DNA from: Serratia marcescens
GTDB lineage: Bacteria > Pseudomonadota > Gammaproteobacteria > Enterobacterales > Enterobacteriaceae
Direction of reading: 5' to 3'
NCBI RefSeq assembly: GCF_006715005.1
Contig: NZ_VFMJ01000001.1
Span: forward strand, 3,968,001-4,032,000
Length of the DNA: 64,000 nt
Below, piece by piece: positions 44,074-53,333 of the stretch. Every line of letters begins with the position of its first letter. Position 1 is the first letter of the stretch. A model generated the notes under the pieces. The model was not told where the DNA came from and made no database searches. It saw only the letters and a program-made list of their open reading frames with translations. A program made the position numbers and the translations under genes.

Positions 44074-45213
44074 CTACGCCCGCCGCTTCCTGAACATCCC
44101 GCGCAGCGCCACGCTGTTGCGCAAGAAGCCGACGCCAAAGCCCAGCAGGGTGTAGACCACGCCGAGCATCAGCATCATCATCACGTCCCCCCACACTTCG
44201 TTCAGCGACAGACCCATCTGGTTGACGCCGGCGATCGCCTTGGTGCCCCAGGTGGAGGGAATGCTGTACGAGATGGCGCGCACCCACGCCGGCATCGACT
44301 GCAGCGGCCAGATGGTGCCGGACAGGTAGAAGACCGGCGTGGTGATGAACGCCAGCGTCAGGTAGATCATCTCGACGCTGCGCAGGCACTCGGTCACCAG
44401 CTTGCCCAGCCCCAGTACCGCCAGCAGGAACGGGAAGGTCAGCAACAGCAGTTCGGCGATGTTCGCCGTCTGCCGATAGCCCAATACCCACGGCCACAGC
44501 ACGAACAGCACGATCGACAGGAACAGCCAGATCGGCAGCAGCGCCGTTAGCCCGCCGAGGTGCGCCGCCAGCGGCGCCTTGCCGCCGGGCATGCTCTTCA
44601 TGGCGATGTTGACGCGGATACAGGCGATCAATAGTGAGTGCTGCAACAGCATCACCAGCAGGCCGGGGAAGATGATCGCCGCGAAGCTGATGCCGGGGTT
44701 AAACACGTCCAGCGTTTGTCCCAGTATCGGCGTCAACAGTATCTGCGCCTGCCGTTCGCTGAAGCCGCTGCGCAGCAGCAGCCCGTTGTTGTACTCCGTC
44801 AACAGCTGCTGGTAGGCCGCCACCACGTCCTGTTGGATCTGGCCGTTGGCCAAGCGGTTGGTGGCGTCGCCGTACACCGGCACCACGATGTTCTGCCCGC
44901 TGAGGATCTTCTTCTCCAGATCCACCGGCATGATGATCACCGCAAACAGCTTGCGCCAGCTGAGATCGCGCTGCGCCTGTTCCAGGCTGTCGTAGGTTTC
45001 AATCGCTATCTTGGACGTGGCGTCCAGCTGACGGATCAGCTTCCGGCTGGCGGTGCTGTGGTCCTGATCGACCACCCCCACCGGCAGATCCCACACCGTG
45101 CGGTTGGCGTACACCATGCTCATGATGCACAGCGACAGGATCAGCATCAGCCACACCGGCCGCTCCAGCATGCCGAGCAGTACCTTAACGAAGGTTTGCC
45201 AATAGAGCTTCAT
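44074..45213 (-). CDS. ABC-2 type permease (second of pair)
   Basis: 379-aa inner-membrane protein of the ABC-2/YhhJ-YbhR class. It has an N-terminal membrane segment (residues 20-36), a large periplasmic domain (DLPVGVVDQDHSTASRKLIRQLDA ...) and five or six further membrane helices in the C-terminal half. It is translated from the stop region of the preceding permease (4-base overlap) and belongs to the hlyD-like operon. No ATPase gene is found beside it. Confidence 0.85.
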   Translation of the reverse strand: MKLYWQTFVKVLLGMLERPVWLMLILSLCIMSMVYANRTVWDLPVGVVDQDHSTASRKLIRQLDATSKIAIETYDSLEQAQRDLSWRKLFAVIIMPVDLEKKILSGQNIVVPVYGDATNRLANGQIQQDVVAAYQQLLTEYNNGLLLRSGFSERQAQILLTPILGQTLDVFNPGISFAAIIFPGLLVMLLQHSLLIACIRVNIAMKSMPGGKAPLAAHLGGLTALLPIWLFLSIVLFVLWPWVLGYRQTANIAELLLLTFPFLLAVLGLGKLVTECLRSVEMIYLTLAFITTPVFYLSGTIWPLQSMPAWVRAISYSIPSTWGTKAIAGVNQMGLSLNEVWGDVMMMLMLGVVYTLLGFGVGFLRNSVALRGMFRKRRA

Positions 45214-46364
45214 CCGGTGTTCCCCTCTTTTGCCAGCCGCGCCGGCAGGCGATTACGCACCAGCAGCGCGGTCACCAGCGGATAGACCGCCAGCAGCGCA
45301 CACACGCTGAAAATGGCGCTGGCGTGCACCTGCCGCAGGAACACGTCGAACATCGCGTACAGCGCGTGGGTCAGCGGTTCGATGTTGGAAATGATGCGCG
45401 CCGGCAGCGGCATCGACAGCTCAGGCACCGCCATGCCGGAGAACGTCATCGCGATACTGACCAAAATACCGATCAGGCTGTACGCGGTGATGGTGCTGCC
45501 GGTAAAGGTATACAGCAGCAGGCCGATGCTCTGCGCCGCCATCACGTAAAACAGGCCGATCATCAACATAAACAGCGGGTTGCCGCTGACGCGGGCGTCA
45601 AAGATGCCCACCAGCGCCGCGATCTCCACCATCAGCAGGGTGGTGAAACACAGCGTGTACGGCGCCAGCTTGCCGAGCAGCGCCAGGCTGAACGGCTTGG
45701 CCTGCAGCAGCGACTTGCTGCGCGCCAGCACGTAGATCATGCAGGTCACCGCGAACAGCTGCAGCAAATGGATGGTGGCGGCGAACTGCTGGTAATAGAT
45801 GTAGCTGCCGCTGGCGTTGAACAGACTGCCGTAGGAGAGCGTCACGTCCGCCAGCGGCGGCAGCGTTTTGCCCATCTCGGTGGCGATGATGCTGCGGGTG
45901 CTGGCGTTGATTTCGTTCATCAGGCCGCCGAAGTCCTGGGTGGAATACAGCCCGGCGCCGTAGAACAGCGCGTTGTAGTACATCACCACGCTCGGCTGTT
46001 TGCCCGACAGCGCGTTGGCCTCGAAGTCCGGCGGGATATACAGCAACGCGTAATCCTGCGCGCTGCGCAGGCGGCTCAGCGACTCCGGCAGCCCACCGCC
46101 GTAAGCCTCGACGTGGGCGTGCGAACCGGCGTCCAGCCGCCGCGTCAGCGATTTGGACAGCGGGCTGTGATCGCTGTCCACCACCGAGACCGGCAGATCG
46201 AGCAGCGTGCCTTCGGAGAAGTTGCTGCTGATCAGCGCAAACAGGATCAGCGGAAAGATCCAGCTCAGCCAGTGCACCACCGGGCTGCGAAAGGCGACGC
46301 GACACTCTTTGTCGAACGCGTGACTGAAGCAGCGCCAGCCGGCCCTTACTCTTTCCATTGCCAT
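45210..46364 (-). CDS. ABC-2 type permease (first of pair)
   Basis: 384-aa paralogue-like permease with the same layout: membrane segment at about residues 30-47, periplasmic domain DLPVSVVDSDHSPLSKSLTRRLDAG, then five or six helices. The shared VVDxDHS pattern in both permeases marks them as one family. It overlaps the upstream HlyD-like gene by 19 bases and the next permease by 4, so the three are one operon. Probable role: export of a drug or small hydrophobic compound; the substrate is unknown. Confidence 0.85.
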   Translation of the reverse strand: MAMERVRAGWRCFSHAFDKECRVAFRSPVVHWLSWIFPLILFALISSNFSEGTLLDLPVSVVDSDHSPLSKSLTRRLDAGSHAHVEAYGGGLPESLSRLRSAQDYALLYIPPDFEANALSGKQPSVVMYYNALFYGAGLYSTQDFGGLMNEINASTRSIIATEMGKTLPPLADVTLSYGSLFNASGSYIYYQQFAATIHLLQLFAVTCMIYVLARSKSLLQAKPFSLALLGKLAPYTLCFTTLLMVEIAALVGIFDARVSGNPLFMLMIGLFYVMAAQSIGLLLYTFTGSTITAYSLIGILVSIAMTFSGMAVPELSMPLPARIISNIEPLTHALYAMFDVFLRQVHASAIFSVCALLAVYPLVTALLVRNRLPARLAKEGNTG

Positions 46365-47317
46365 AAGGTGCTCATCCCCGGACGCAGGCCGTCCACCGGC
46401 TGTGACGGATACAGGCGCACTTCGAAGGTTTTCAGGTCGAAGTCGCCGGTGGCGCGGGTGGCGCGTTTGGTGGCGTAATCCCCCAGCGGCGCGATGTAGC
46501 GCACCTCGGTGTCGATCATTTTGTCCTTCAGCGCCGGCACCCGCAGCTTGACCTTGTCGCCTTTGCGCACGTGGGCCAGGATGTCTTCGCGCAGGTTAAA
46601 CACGAAGTAGGCGTCCGGCACCCGGATCAGCGTCACCAGCGGGCTGCCGGCGTTCAGCAATTCCCCCACTTCGGCCGGGATCGGCCCCACTTCGCCGTCT
46701 ACCGGCGCTTTCACCTGCAGATCGTCGCTCTGCGCCTGGATCTGCAGCAGGTTCTCTTCCGCCGCCCGCAGCGCCGCCGCGTATTGCTGCCGCTGCTCGA
46801 CGCGGTCGCCGTTGATGCCTTCATCCAGGTTGGCCTTGGCGGCCTGTACCTGCTGGAAGCCTGTGTCGCGCGCCCGGCGCGAGGCGTCCAGCTCGGACTT
46901 CGAGATATAGCCTTTGCCGGCCACGCTCAGGTTGCGGTTGTAGTCGTTTTGCGCATTGCGGTACTGCGCCTCGGCCTGCGCCAGGTTGGCGCGCAGGTTG
47001 CGGATGCTCTCTTCACGGGTGCCGTGCAGCGACAGCTCGAGCTGCGCCTTGGCCTCGTCGCGCGTCGCCTGCGCAGAACGCAGCTGCGCCATCAGTTCGG
47101 GGCTGTCGAGCTGGATAATCAGCTGACCACTTTTCACATCGTCACCGCGTTCGATCAGGCGTTCAACCACCCGGCCTTTCGCTTTGGAAGCGACGATCAC
47201 TTCGGGGGCATCCACTTCACCCTGCAGTAACAGATCCTGATTGTGCGCGCGGAACAAGATCGCCAATGCGATCGCCACCATCATCAGCAACAGGGTAAAC
47301 AGCGTCTTTTTTTTCAT
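46346..47317 (-). CDS. HlyD-family periplasmic adaptor
   Basis: 323-aa membrane-fusion protein. One N-terminal membrane anchor (residues 6-22), a split biotinyl-lipoyl domain (VIVASKAKGRVVERLIERGDDVKSGQLI ... LQVKAPVDGEVGPI), a long coiled-coil hairpin (about residues 75-190, rich in A, Q and R) and a beta-barrel domain. It connects an inner-membrane pump to an outer-membrane channel, with the two permeases encoded downstream. It resembles YbhG/YhiI adaptors. The TolC-type outer channel is not encoded here. Confidence 0.87.
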   Translation of the reverse strand: MKKKTLFTLLLMMVAIALAILFRAHNQDLLLQGEVDAPEVIVASKAKGRVVERLIERGDDVKSGQLIIQLDSPELMAQLRSAQATRDEAKAQLELSLHGTREESIRNLRANLAQAEAQYRNAQNDYNRNLSVAGKGYISKSELDASRRARDTGFQQVQAAKANLDEGINGDRVEQRQQYAAALRAAEENLLQIQAQSDDLQVKAPVDGEVGPIPAEVGELLNAGSPLVTLIRVPDAYFVFNLREDILAHVRKGDKVKLRVPALKDKMIDTEVRYIAPLGDYATKRATRATGDFDLKTFEVRLYPSQPVDGLRPGMSTLWQWKE

Positions 47318-47547
47318 TATGTCGGCTCCCGGAACGGTAAGCGGCGGGCGGGGATCATCATTTCCATGTCTTAAATTGCTCCAAAAAACACCATTGCGCT
47401 CATGAGGATATCACAAGCACATATCTCCTCTTTTATAACTATAAATTGGATTATGCTTTTAACACTAAAAAGCATCATTTTCGGTTTTTTGGTATGCAGA
47501 CTCCTGCAATCGCCCTTTAAGCGATCCACTCTCTGATGGACGATGTC

Positions 47548-48561
47548 ATGACTGAACACACTGCGGTACCGCTTTCGGTACTGGATTTATCGCCAATCCC
47601 GCAAGGGGCCAAAGCGCGCGACGCTTTCCACTGTTCGCTGGATTTGGCGCAGCACGCCGAGCGCTGGGGCTACCAGCGCTACTGGCTGGCCGAGCACCAC
47701 AACATGACCGGCATCGGCAGCGCCGCCACCTCGGTGCTGCTGGGCTATCTGGCCGCCGGCACCCAGAGCATTCGCCTCGGCTCCGGGGGCGTGATGCTGC
47801 CGAACCATGCGCCGCTGGTGATCGCCGAACAGTTCGGCACGCTGGAGTCGCTTTACCCAGGGCGTATCGACCTGGGGCTGGGCCGCGCGCCCGGCACCGA
47901 TCAGCGCACCATGATGGCGTTGCGTCGCCATCTGTCCGGCGATGTGGATACCTTCCCGCGCGACGTGCAGGAGCTGCAAAACTATTTCTGCGACGCGCAG
48001 CCCGGCCAGCCGGTGCAGGCGGTACCGGGCCAGGGGCTGCACGTGCCGCTCTGGCTGCTCGGCTCCAGCCTCTACAGCGCGCAGCTGGCGGCGCAGCTCG
48101 GCCTGCCGTTCGCCTTCGCCTCGCACTTCGCCCCGGATATGCTGTTCCAGGCGCTGCAGCTGTACCGCGAGAATTTCAAACCGTCCAAACAGCTGGCACA
48201 GCCGCACGCCATGGTGTGCGTCAACGTGATCGCCGCTGAGAGCGATAGCGATGCGCGCTTCCTGTTCAGCTCGATGCAGCAGCAGTTCATCAATCTGCGC
48301 CGCGGTTCGCCCGGCCCGCTGCCGCCGCCGGTGGATAACATCCACGCGCTGTGGACCGCCGGTGAACAATACGGCGTCGAGCAGGCGCTGCGGATGTCGA
48401 TCGTCGGCGATGAAAAAACCGTGCGTCACGGGTTGCAAACGCTGCTGCGTGAAACCGATGCCGACGAGATCATGGTCAACGGCCAGATTTTCGATCACCA
48501 GGCGCGGCTGCGTTCGTTCGAGATTGTTGCCGGAGTGCAAGGCGACATCGTGAAGGGATAA
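47548..48561 (+). CDS. yhbW: Luciferase-like monooxygenase YhbW
   Basis: 337-aa flavin-dependent oxidoreductase of the bacterial luciferase (LLM) family, very similar to E. coli Yhb[11 protein letters not shown] at the start, [60 protein letters not shown], and [18 protein letters not shown] at the end. The substrate is unknown. The start [16 protein letters not shown] is chosen over an ATG 12 bases upstream by homology. It is divergent from the HlyD-like gene; a minus-strand terminator follows. Confidence 0.92.
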   Translation: MTEHTAVPLSVLDLSPIPQGAKARDAFHCSLDLAQHAERWGYQRYWLAEHHNMTGIGSAATSVLLGYLAAGTQSIRLGSGGVMLPNHAPLVIAEQFGTLESLYPGRIDLGLGRAPGTDQRTMMALRRHLSGDVDTFPRDVQELQNYFCDAQPGQPVQAVPGQGLHVPLWLLGSSLYSAQLAAQLGLPFAFASHFAPDMLFQALQLYRENFKPSKQLAQPHAMVCVNVIAAESDSDARFLFSSMQQQFINLRRGSPGPLPPPVDNIHALWTAGEQYGVEQALRMSIVGDEKTVRHGLQTLLRETDADEIMVNGQIFDHQARLRSFEIVAGVQGDIVKG

Positions 48562-48563
48562 AA

Positions 48564-48594
48564 AGCGAAAAGGCGGTGGGGAGCCCCACCGCCT
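48564..48594 (-). terminator. Terminator of yedE-yedF
   Basis: AGGCGGTGGGG and CCCCACCGCCT form a perfect 11-bp stem with a 2-base loop between yhbW and yedF. On the minus strand it is followed by TTTTCGCTTTTT, so it most likely terminates the yedE-yedF transcript; it may also serve yhbW. Confidence 0.8.
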
Positions 48595-48599
48595 CGGCG

Positions 48600-48839
48600 T
48601 TAACGCTGGATCAGATAGCGGATGGTCGGCCCGTCCTGCTGGATATCCAGCACCTTGTAGCCGTGGTTGCGCGCATCGAGCGGGATGTTGTTGATCGACT
48701 GCGGGCAATCGCTGATCACCTCCAGGATTTCCCCCGGCTTCAGCTGCGGCATCGCCTCCAGCGTCGCCACCGCCGGGTACGGGCAAGGCTCGCCCAGCAT
48801 GTCCAGCCGGTAGTCCGGCACTATCGTCGTCTCTTTCAT
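48600..48839 (-). CDS. yedF: TusA-family sulfurtransferase-like protein YedF
   Basis: 79-aa protein of the TusA (SirA) family. MVPDYRLDMLGEPCPYPAVATLEAMPQL-like N-terminus with the catalytic-type Cys in EPCPYP (Cys at about residue 18), and IPLDARNHGYKVLDIQQDGPTIRYLIQ as in E. coli YedF. YedE-YedF pairs are linked to selenium or sulfur handling. It overlaps the yedE stop by 4 bases, indicating translational coupling. Confidence 0.92.
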   Translation of the reverse strand: MKETTIVPDYRLDMLGEPCPYPAVATLEAMPQLKPGEILEVISDCPQSINNIPLDARNHGYKVLDIQQDGPTIRYLIQR

Positions 48840-50050
48840 GGCATGCTCCTCAAATTCACCACCTGCGCCTCAGGCCGGGCGCGGAAAAAGCGCTTCTCCC
48901 ACCACAGCATGGCGGCAAAGGCCAGCGCCAGCAGCAGATAGGTCACCAGCAGGCCACCGATCGGGCCGAAGGTGTCGAGCAGGTTGATCTTGTCGTAGTC
49001 GGTCGCCAGCGCCGGTGCCAGATCGTCCCAGTAATAGGCCAGCAGCGTAGCGCCGATGATGTTGCCCAGCCCCACCCACCAGTAGTGTACCTGCCCTTCC
49101 ACCGCGCGGTACATCCAGCCGGTCTCGCAACCGCCGGCCAGCACGATGCCGAAGCCGAACAGCAAGCCGCCCAGCACCGCATTCGGGCCAGCCCACATGA
49201 TCTTCGGCGCCACGCCAAGCTGCACGTAGCTGAAGATGCCGATGGCGCTCACCGCCATGCCGATGATGATGGCTTTCGCCATGTGGGTGCGGCCGGTGAT
49301 CCACAGATCGCGGAACGCTGAGGTAAAGCAGATCTGCGCGCGTTCGATCAGCAAACCGAAGCCGATACCGAACAGCATGGCGATGCCGAGCTTCGGCGCA
49401 TCGAACAGCGTCCACAGCGACCAGGCCACCGCCAGGCCGAAGACCGCCATGCCCAGCCGGAAGCGGCGGCGCGCCTGCTCAGGTTTCTGCGTCAGCGGCG
49501 CGGCGGTCTTCACCTTTTGCAATTTGACCGGGATACGGAACATCGGCAGCAGCGTGAATTTGGCGCCGAAGTAGGAGCCGACGGCGGTCGCCAGCGCGAA
49601 GAACCAGGCGTGCAGCGAGAACTGCGGAATACCGGTGAAGAATGCCGCCAGGTTACAGCCCATTGCCAGGCGCGCGCCGAAACCGGCGATGATGCCGCCC
49701 AGCAGCGCCTGCACGATGCGAATGCGATGCTGCGGCTGGCGCAGCTTGATGTTGTTGGCCCACAGCGCAGCGGCGATGCAGCCGGCGAACATGCCGATGA
49801 TCATGCGCCCGTCGATGCGCTCCAGCGGCGTGCCCTGCAGGCCGATAACCTTGAAATAACCCCACTGCTCAGGGTGCAGGCCGAACCACTGCAGCACATG
49901 GCCGCCCCAGCGCGTGAATTCGCCGGTCACCGCCCAGAAAGTGCCGGTCATGCCGAAGTAGTAGGTAGAAAGGATCCCGGCGGCGATCACCGCCGGCAGC
50001 GGCGCCCAAAAGCGCACCAGGTATTGAGATTTGAACTGCTGCCAACTCAT
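48836..50050 (-). CDS. yedE: Inner-membrane transporter YedE (selenium metabolism type)
   Basis: 404-aa membrane protein of the YeeE/YedE family with about ten hydrophobic segments. It starts MSWQQFKSQYLVRFWAPLPAVIAAG, as E. coli YedE. The two family motifs with conserved Cys are visible: GARLAMGCNLAAFFTGI and RAQICFTSAFRD, and a third, LAGGCETGWMYRA. These resemble thiosulfate transporter YeeE motifs; proposed substrates are sulfur or selenium compounds. A frame extending 21 bases upstream lacks homology. Confidence 0.92.
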   Translation of the reverse strand: MSWQQFKSQYLVRFWAPLPAVIAAGILSTYYFGMTGTFWAVTGEFTRWGGHVLQWFGLHPEQWGYFKVIGLQGTPLERIDGRMIIGMFAGCIAAALWANNIKLRQPQHRIRIVQALLGGIIAGFGARLAMGCNLAAFFTGIPQFSLHAWFFALATAVGSYFGAKFTLLPMFRIPVKLQKVKTAAPLTQKPEQARRRFRLGMAVFGLAVAWSLWTLFDAPKLGIAMLFGIGFGLLIERAQICFTSAFRDLWITGRTHMAKAIIIGMAVSAIGIFSYVQLGVAPKIMWAGPNAVLGGLLFGFGIVLAGGCETGWMYRAVEGQVHYWWVGLGNIIGATLLAYYWDDLAPALATDYDKINLLDTFGPIGGLLVTYLLLALAFAAMLWWEKRFFRARPEAQVVNLRSMP

Positions 50051-50135
50051 GGCATCTCCCGTGCATATCATCCGTAAGAAAAAACCTTATGAATGATACG
50101 CCATTCGGGGGCGTTTGACGGCAATTTTCAGGCAT

Positions 50136-50164
50136 AAAAAAACCAGCCCGCAGGCTGGTTTTTC
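50136..50164. terminator. Bidirectional terminator between yedE and deaD
   Basis: AAACCAGCC and GGCTGGTTT flank a 4-base loop, with A-runs on the left and T-runs on the right, so it can end transcripts on either strand. It lies 33 bases after the deaD stop; the yedE start is on the other side, so it mainly serves deaD. Confidence 0.85.
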
Positions 50165-50196
50165 AGAGCGCTTCACCGCGAACGGTGAATCAGCGA

Positions 50197-52134
50197 TTAC
50201 GCGTCGCCGAAACGACGACGTGGTGCTGCCGGTGCGCCGTCATCACGGCGTGGCGCCGGCTTGCCGTCACGGTTGTAGTTACCGCCACGACGCTCGCCGC
50301 CGTTACCGCCTTCACGACGTTCGCCGAAGGAACGACGTGGGCCGCCTTCGCGACGTTCGCCGTTGAACGGACGGCCGTTACCGTTGCCACGACGCTCGCC
50401 ACCGTTGCCACCGTCACGACGCTCGCGGCGTTCGAACGGCTGTGCATCGCCCAACAGCTGCATGTTCATCGGCTTGTTCAGGATGCGAGTGCGAGTGAAG
50501 TGATTCAGGATCTCGCCCGGCATGCCTTTTGGCAGCTCGATGGTGGAGTGGGACGCGAACAGCTTGATGTTACCGATGTAACGGCTGCTGATGTCGCCTT
50601 CGTTAGCGATAGCGCCAACGATGTGACGGACTTCTACGCCATCGTCACGGCCCACTTCAATGCGGTACAGCTGCATTTCGCCAACGTCACGACGTTCGCG
50701 ACGCGGACGGTCGCCGTCACGGCTATCGCGGCTGTCGCGACGGTCGCCACGATCACCGCGACGATCGTCACGGTCGTTGAACTCGCGGCGCTGACGCGGT
50801 TTGAAGACCGGATCCGGCGGCAGGATCAGCGGACGTTCGCCCTGAGCCATTTTCAGCAGCGCTGCGGCCAGGGTTTCCATATCCAGCTCTTCTTCCGGCT
50901 GCAGTTTGGTCAGCAGTGCGCGGTACAGATCTAGATCGCTGCTTTCCAGCTGCTGCTGAACTTTCGCGGCGAACTTGGCCAGACGACGCTCGCCCAGCAG
51001 TTCTGCGTTTGGCAGCTCCACTTCAGGGATGGTCAGCTTCATGGTGCGTTCGATGTTGCGCAGCAGGCGGCGTTCGCGGTTTTCCACGAACAGCAGCGCA
51101 CGGCCGGCGCGGCCCGCACGACCGGTACGGCCGATACGGTGAACGTAAGACTCAGAGTCCATCGGGATGTCATAGTTGACAACCAGGCTGATGCGCTCAA
51201 CGTCCAGGCCACGGGCCGCAACGTCGGTCGCGATCAGGATATCCAGACGACCGTCTTTCAGGCGCTCCAGGGTCTGCTCACGCAGCGCCTGGTTCATGTC
51301 GCCGTTCAGCGCGGCGCTGCTGTAACCGCTGCGCTCCAGCGCTTCGGCCACTTCCAGGGTCGCGTTCTTGGTGCGGACGAAGATGATCGCCGCGTCAAAG
51401 TCTTCAGCTTCCAGGAAACGCACCAGCGCTTCGTTTTTACGCATGCCGTAGACCGACCAGTAGCTCTGGCTGATGTCCGGACGGGTGGTCACGCTGGACT
51501 GGATGCGCACTTCCTGCGGCTCTTTCATGAAGCGGCGGGTAATGCGACGGATCGCTTCCGGCATGGTGGCGGAGAACAGCGCGGTCTGATGTTCAGCCGG
51601 GATCTCAGCCATGATGGTTTCTACGTCTTCGATAAAGCCCATGCGCAGCATTTCGTCGGCTTCATCCAGCACCAGACCGCTCAGGTTAGAGAGGTTCAGG
51701 GTGCCGCGCTTCAGGTGGTCCAGCAGGCGGCCTGGGGTACCCACAACGATTTGCGGGCCCTGGCGCAGAGCGCGCAGCTGCACGTCGTAACGCTGGCCGC
51801 CGTACAGGGCTACCACGTTGACGCCGTTCATGTGTTTGGAGAAATCGGTCATCGCTTCAGCAACCTGAACCGCCAGTTCGCGGGTCGGTGCCAGCACCAG
51901 GATCTGAGGTGCTTTCAGGTCTGCCTGCAGGTTGTGCAGCAGCGGCAGCGAGAACGCTGCAGTTTTACCACTACCGGTCTGTGCCATGCCCAGCACGTCG
52001 CGGCCGTTCAACAGGTGAGGAATACACTCAGCCTGGATCGGAGATGGTTTTTCATAGCCCAGATCGTTCAGGGCGGAAATGATTGGAGCAGACAGCCCCA
52101 GATCAGCAAAAGAGGTTTCAAACTCAGTCGTCAT
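50197..52134 (-). CDS. deaD: ATP-dependent RNA helicase DeaD (CsdA)
   Basis: 645-aa DEAD-box helicase for ribosome assembly and mRNA decay, important in the cold. Motifs in order: Q motif ([11 protein letters not shown]), [31 protein letters not shown], then ARGLDV and [11 protein letters not shown]. It has the DbpA-like RNA-binding region ([25 protein letters not shown]) and an Arg/Gly-rich tail with repeated ERREGG units. The start [17 protein letters not shown] overlaps the yrbN stop and fits E. coli MAEFETTFADLGL. A longer frame upstream is not homologous. Confidence 0.96.
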   Translation of the reverse strand: MTTEFETSFADLGLSAPIISALNDLGYEKPSPIQAECIPHLLNGRDVLGMAQTGSGKTAAFSLPLLHNLQADLKAPQILVLAPTRELAVQVAEAMTDFSKHMNGVNVVALYGGQRYDVQLRALRQGPQIVVGTPGRLLDHLKRGTLNLSNLSGLVLDEADEMLRMGFIEDVETIMAEIPAEHQTALFSATMPEAIRRITRRFMKEPQEVRIQSSVTTRPDISQSYWSVYGMRKNEALVRFLEAEDFDAAIIFVRTKNATLEVAEALERSGYSSAALNGDMNQALREQTLERLKDGRLDILIATDVAARGLDVERISLVVNYDIPMDSESYVHRIGRTGRAGRAGRALLFVENRERRLLRNIERTMKLTIPEVELPNAELLGERRLAKFAAKVQQQLESSDLDLYRALLTKLQPEEELDMETLAAALLKMAQGERPLILPPDPVFKPRQRREFNDRDDRRGDRGDRRDSRDSRDGDRPRRERRDVGEMQLYRIEVGRDDGVEVRHIVGAIANEGDISSRYIGNIKLFASHSTIELPKGMPGEILNHFTRTRILNKPMNMQLLGDAQPFERRERRDGGNGGERRGNGNGRPFNGERREGGPRRSFGERREGGNGGERRGGNYNRDGKPAPRRDDGAPAAPRRRFGDA

Positions 52135-52204
52135 GTACACGTGCCTCATTAATAATGGCAGCCAGTCTACATAACTCGTCGAGAAAATTTTCAGTCATTT
52201 TCAT
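52124..52204 (-). CDS. yrbN: Small protein YrbN (26 aa)
   Basis: A 26-codon frame from ATG at 52204, starting [20 protein letters not shown] and ending RVHDD, overlaps the first 11 bases of deaD in another phase. Size and position match E. coli yrbN, between nlpI and deaD. The overlap ATG within GTACATGACGACTGA suggests that translating yrbN couples to deaD initiation. Function otherwise unknown. Confidence 0.8.
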   Translation of the reverse strand: MKMTENFLDELCRLAAIINEARVHDD

Positions 52205-52244
52205 TGAAAAGTGTGAACCGGCTCAAATTAGATTATAAAACGAA

Positions 52245-52272
52245 CAAAAAAGCCCTCGCCCGTTAAGGCGAT
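52245..52272 (-). terminator. Probable terminator after nlpI
   Basis: On the minus strand TCGCC and GGCGA pair around TTAACG and are followed by GGGCTTTTTTG. It lies 49 bases after the nlpI stop and may separate nlpI from yrbN-deaD. Confidence 0.6.
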
Positions 52273-52320
52273 AACTTTGGTTAAAAACCAATGTTCATCA
52301 GGCTGATAGGTGTTCGTCAG

Positions 52321-53205
52321 CTATTGCTGGTCCGATTCCGATAGGTCGTCTTGCTCTTGGCCCAAAAGCGCCAATTCCAACAATGCATAGCGGTGCTCAA
52401 CGAAGTTGTGAACGTTGTTAGACACCGTCAGTTTGAACAGCGCCGAAGCGGTGTCCTTGTCCCCCAGACTCAGGTAGTGTTTACCCAAATAGAAGTCAGT
52501 TTCACTGAGATGCTCAGCGAGCGAAGTGTTATCCGTTGCATCTGCCTTGAGGCGTTCCATCAGCGTTTTTTCGCTGATCTTGCCCAGGTAGAATTCGACA
52601 ATATTCCATCCCCATTGCCCTCTGTCCGCTTTGTCATAGCGCTGCTGAAGCGCTACCTCGGCCTTCTTGGGATCGATTTCTCTCTCCACCAGATACAGCC
52701 ATAACGAACGGAAGGGATCGTTTGGGTCGTCTTGATAAAACGCCTGCAGATCATCCTGCGCCAACGGGAAGCGGCCGCCATAATACAGTGCGATGCCCCG
52801 GTTTAAACGCGCGTAATTGTAAGTTGGATCAAGCTCTAGTACAGAATCAAACGCTTCATAGGCAGCATCAAAATTGCCTGCCTGCGTTAAGTAAATGCCC
52901 AGGTAGTTGAAAACTTCCGGCATGTCGGGACGTATCGCCAGCGCCTGCGAGAAATCATTGCGCGCTAATGCACGTAACCCGAGGCTATCATACAGCACAC
53001 CGCGCTCATATAAAAGCTGTGCGCGTTCGTCATCCGTCAGTGCCCGGCTGGCAAGAATTTGTTCCATGCGCGCCAGGATCACTTCCTGCTGCAACGTTGG
53101 CTGCAACGGGATTGCCAAAACTTCGTCTTTACGCCAATCATGGTTGCTGCATCCTGCCAGCATGAGTGCTGTCGCAACGTAACACCAGCGCAAGAAAGGC
53201 TTCAT
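52321..53205 (-). CDS. nlpI: Lipoprotein NlpI
   Basis: 294-aa outer-membrane lipoprotein, same length as E. coli NlpI. Signal peptide with lipobox LAGC (Cys19), then tetratricopeptide repeats from about residue 60 to 200 ([58 protein letters not shown]). NlpI is the adaptor that brings the Prc protease to the endopeptidase MepS. The start [19 protein letters not shown] is set by the signal sequence. It follows pnp on the same strand. Confidence 0.95.
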   Translation of the reverse strand: MKPFLRWCYVATALMLAGCSNHDWRKDEVLAIPLQPTLQQEVILARMEQILASRALTDDERAQLLYERGVLYDSLGLRALARNDFSQALAIRPDMPEVFNYLGIYLTQAGNFDAAYEAFDSVLELDPTYNYARLNRGIALYYGGRFPLAQDDLQAFYQDDPNDPFRSLWLYLVEREIDPKKAEVALQQRYDKADRGQWGWNIVEFYLGKISEKTLMERLKADATDNTSLAEHLSETDFYLGKHYLSLGDKDTASALFKLTVSNNVHNFVEHRYALLELALLGQEQDDLSESDQQ

Positions 53206-53287
53206 TTCCCACTCCCGAAGACAAACATTGGATGAACGTCCTGTCCTCCGTTTGCTAAAACGCGGGCATCCTACCCGCGCGATACGA

Positions 53288-53317
53288 ACAGCTCCCAACC
53301 CCATGGCGGGGAGCTGT
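53288..53317 (-). terminator. Stem-loop between pnp and nlpI
   Basis: ACAGCTCCC and GGGAGCTGT form a 9-bp stem 16 bases after the pnp stop. It lacks a T-run directly after it on the minus strand, so it may be a processing or stabilising structure more than a full terminator. Confidence 0.45.
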
Positions 53318-53333
53318 AAAACTATCTATACAG

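Noticed and set aside
44074-47317. Type I secretion system for the 413-aa protein
   Set aside because: The adaptor-permease set has no ATPase-exporter of the HlyB type and the permeases are ABC-2 type, so it is unlikely to secrete this protein.
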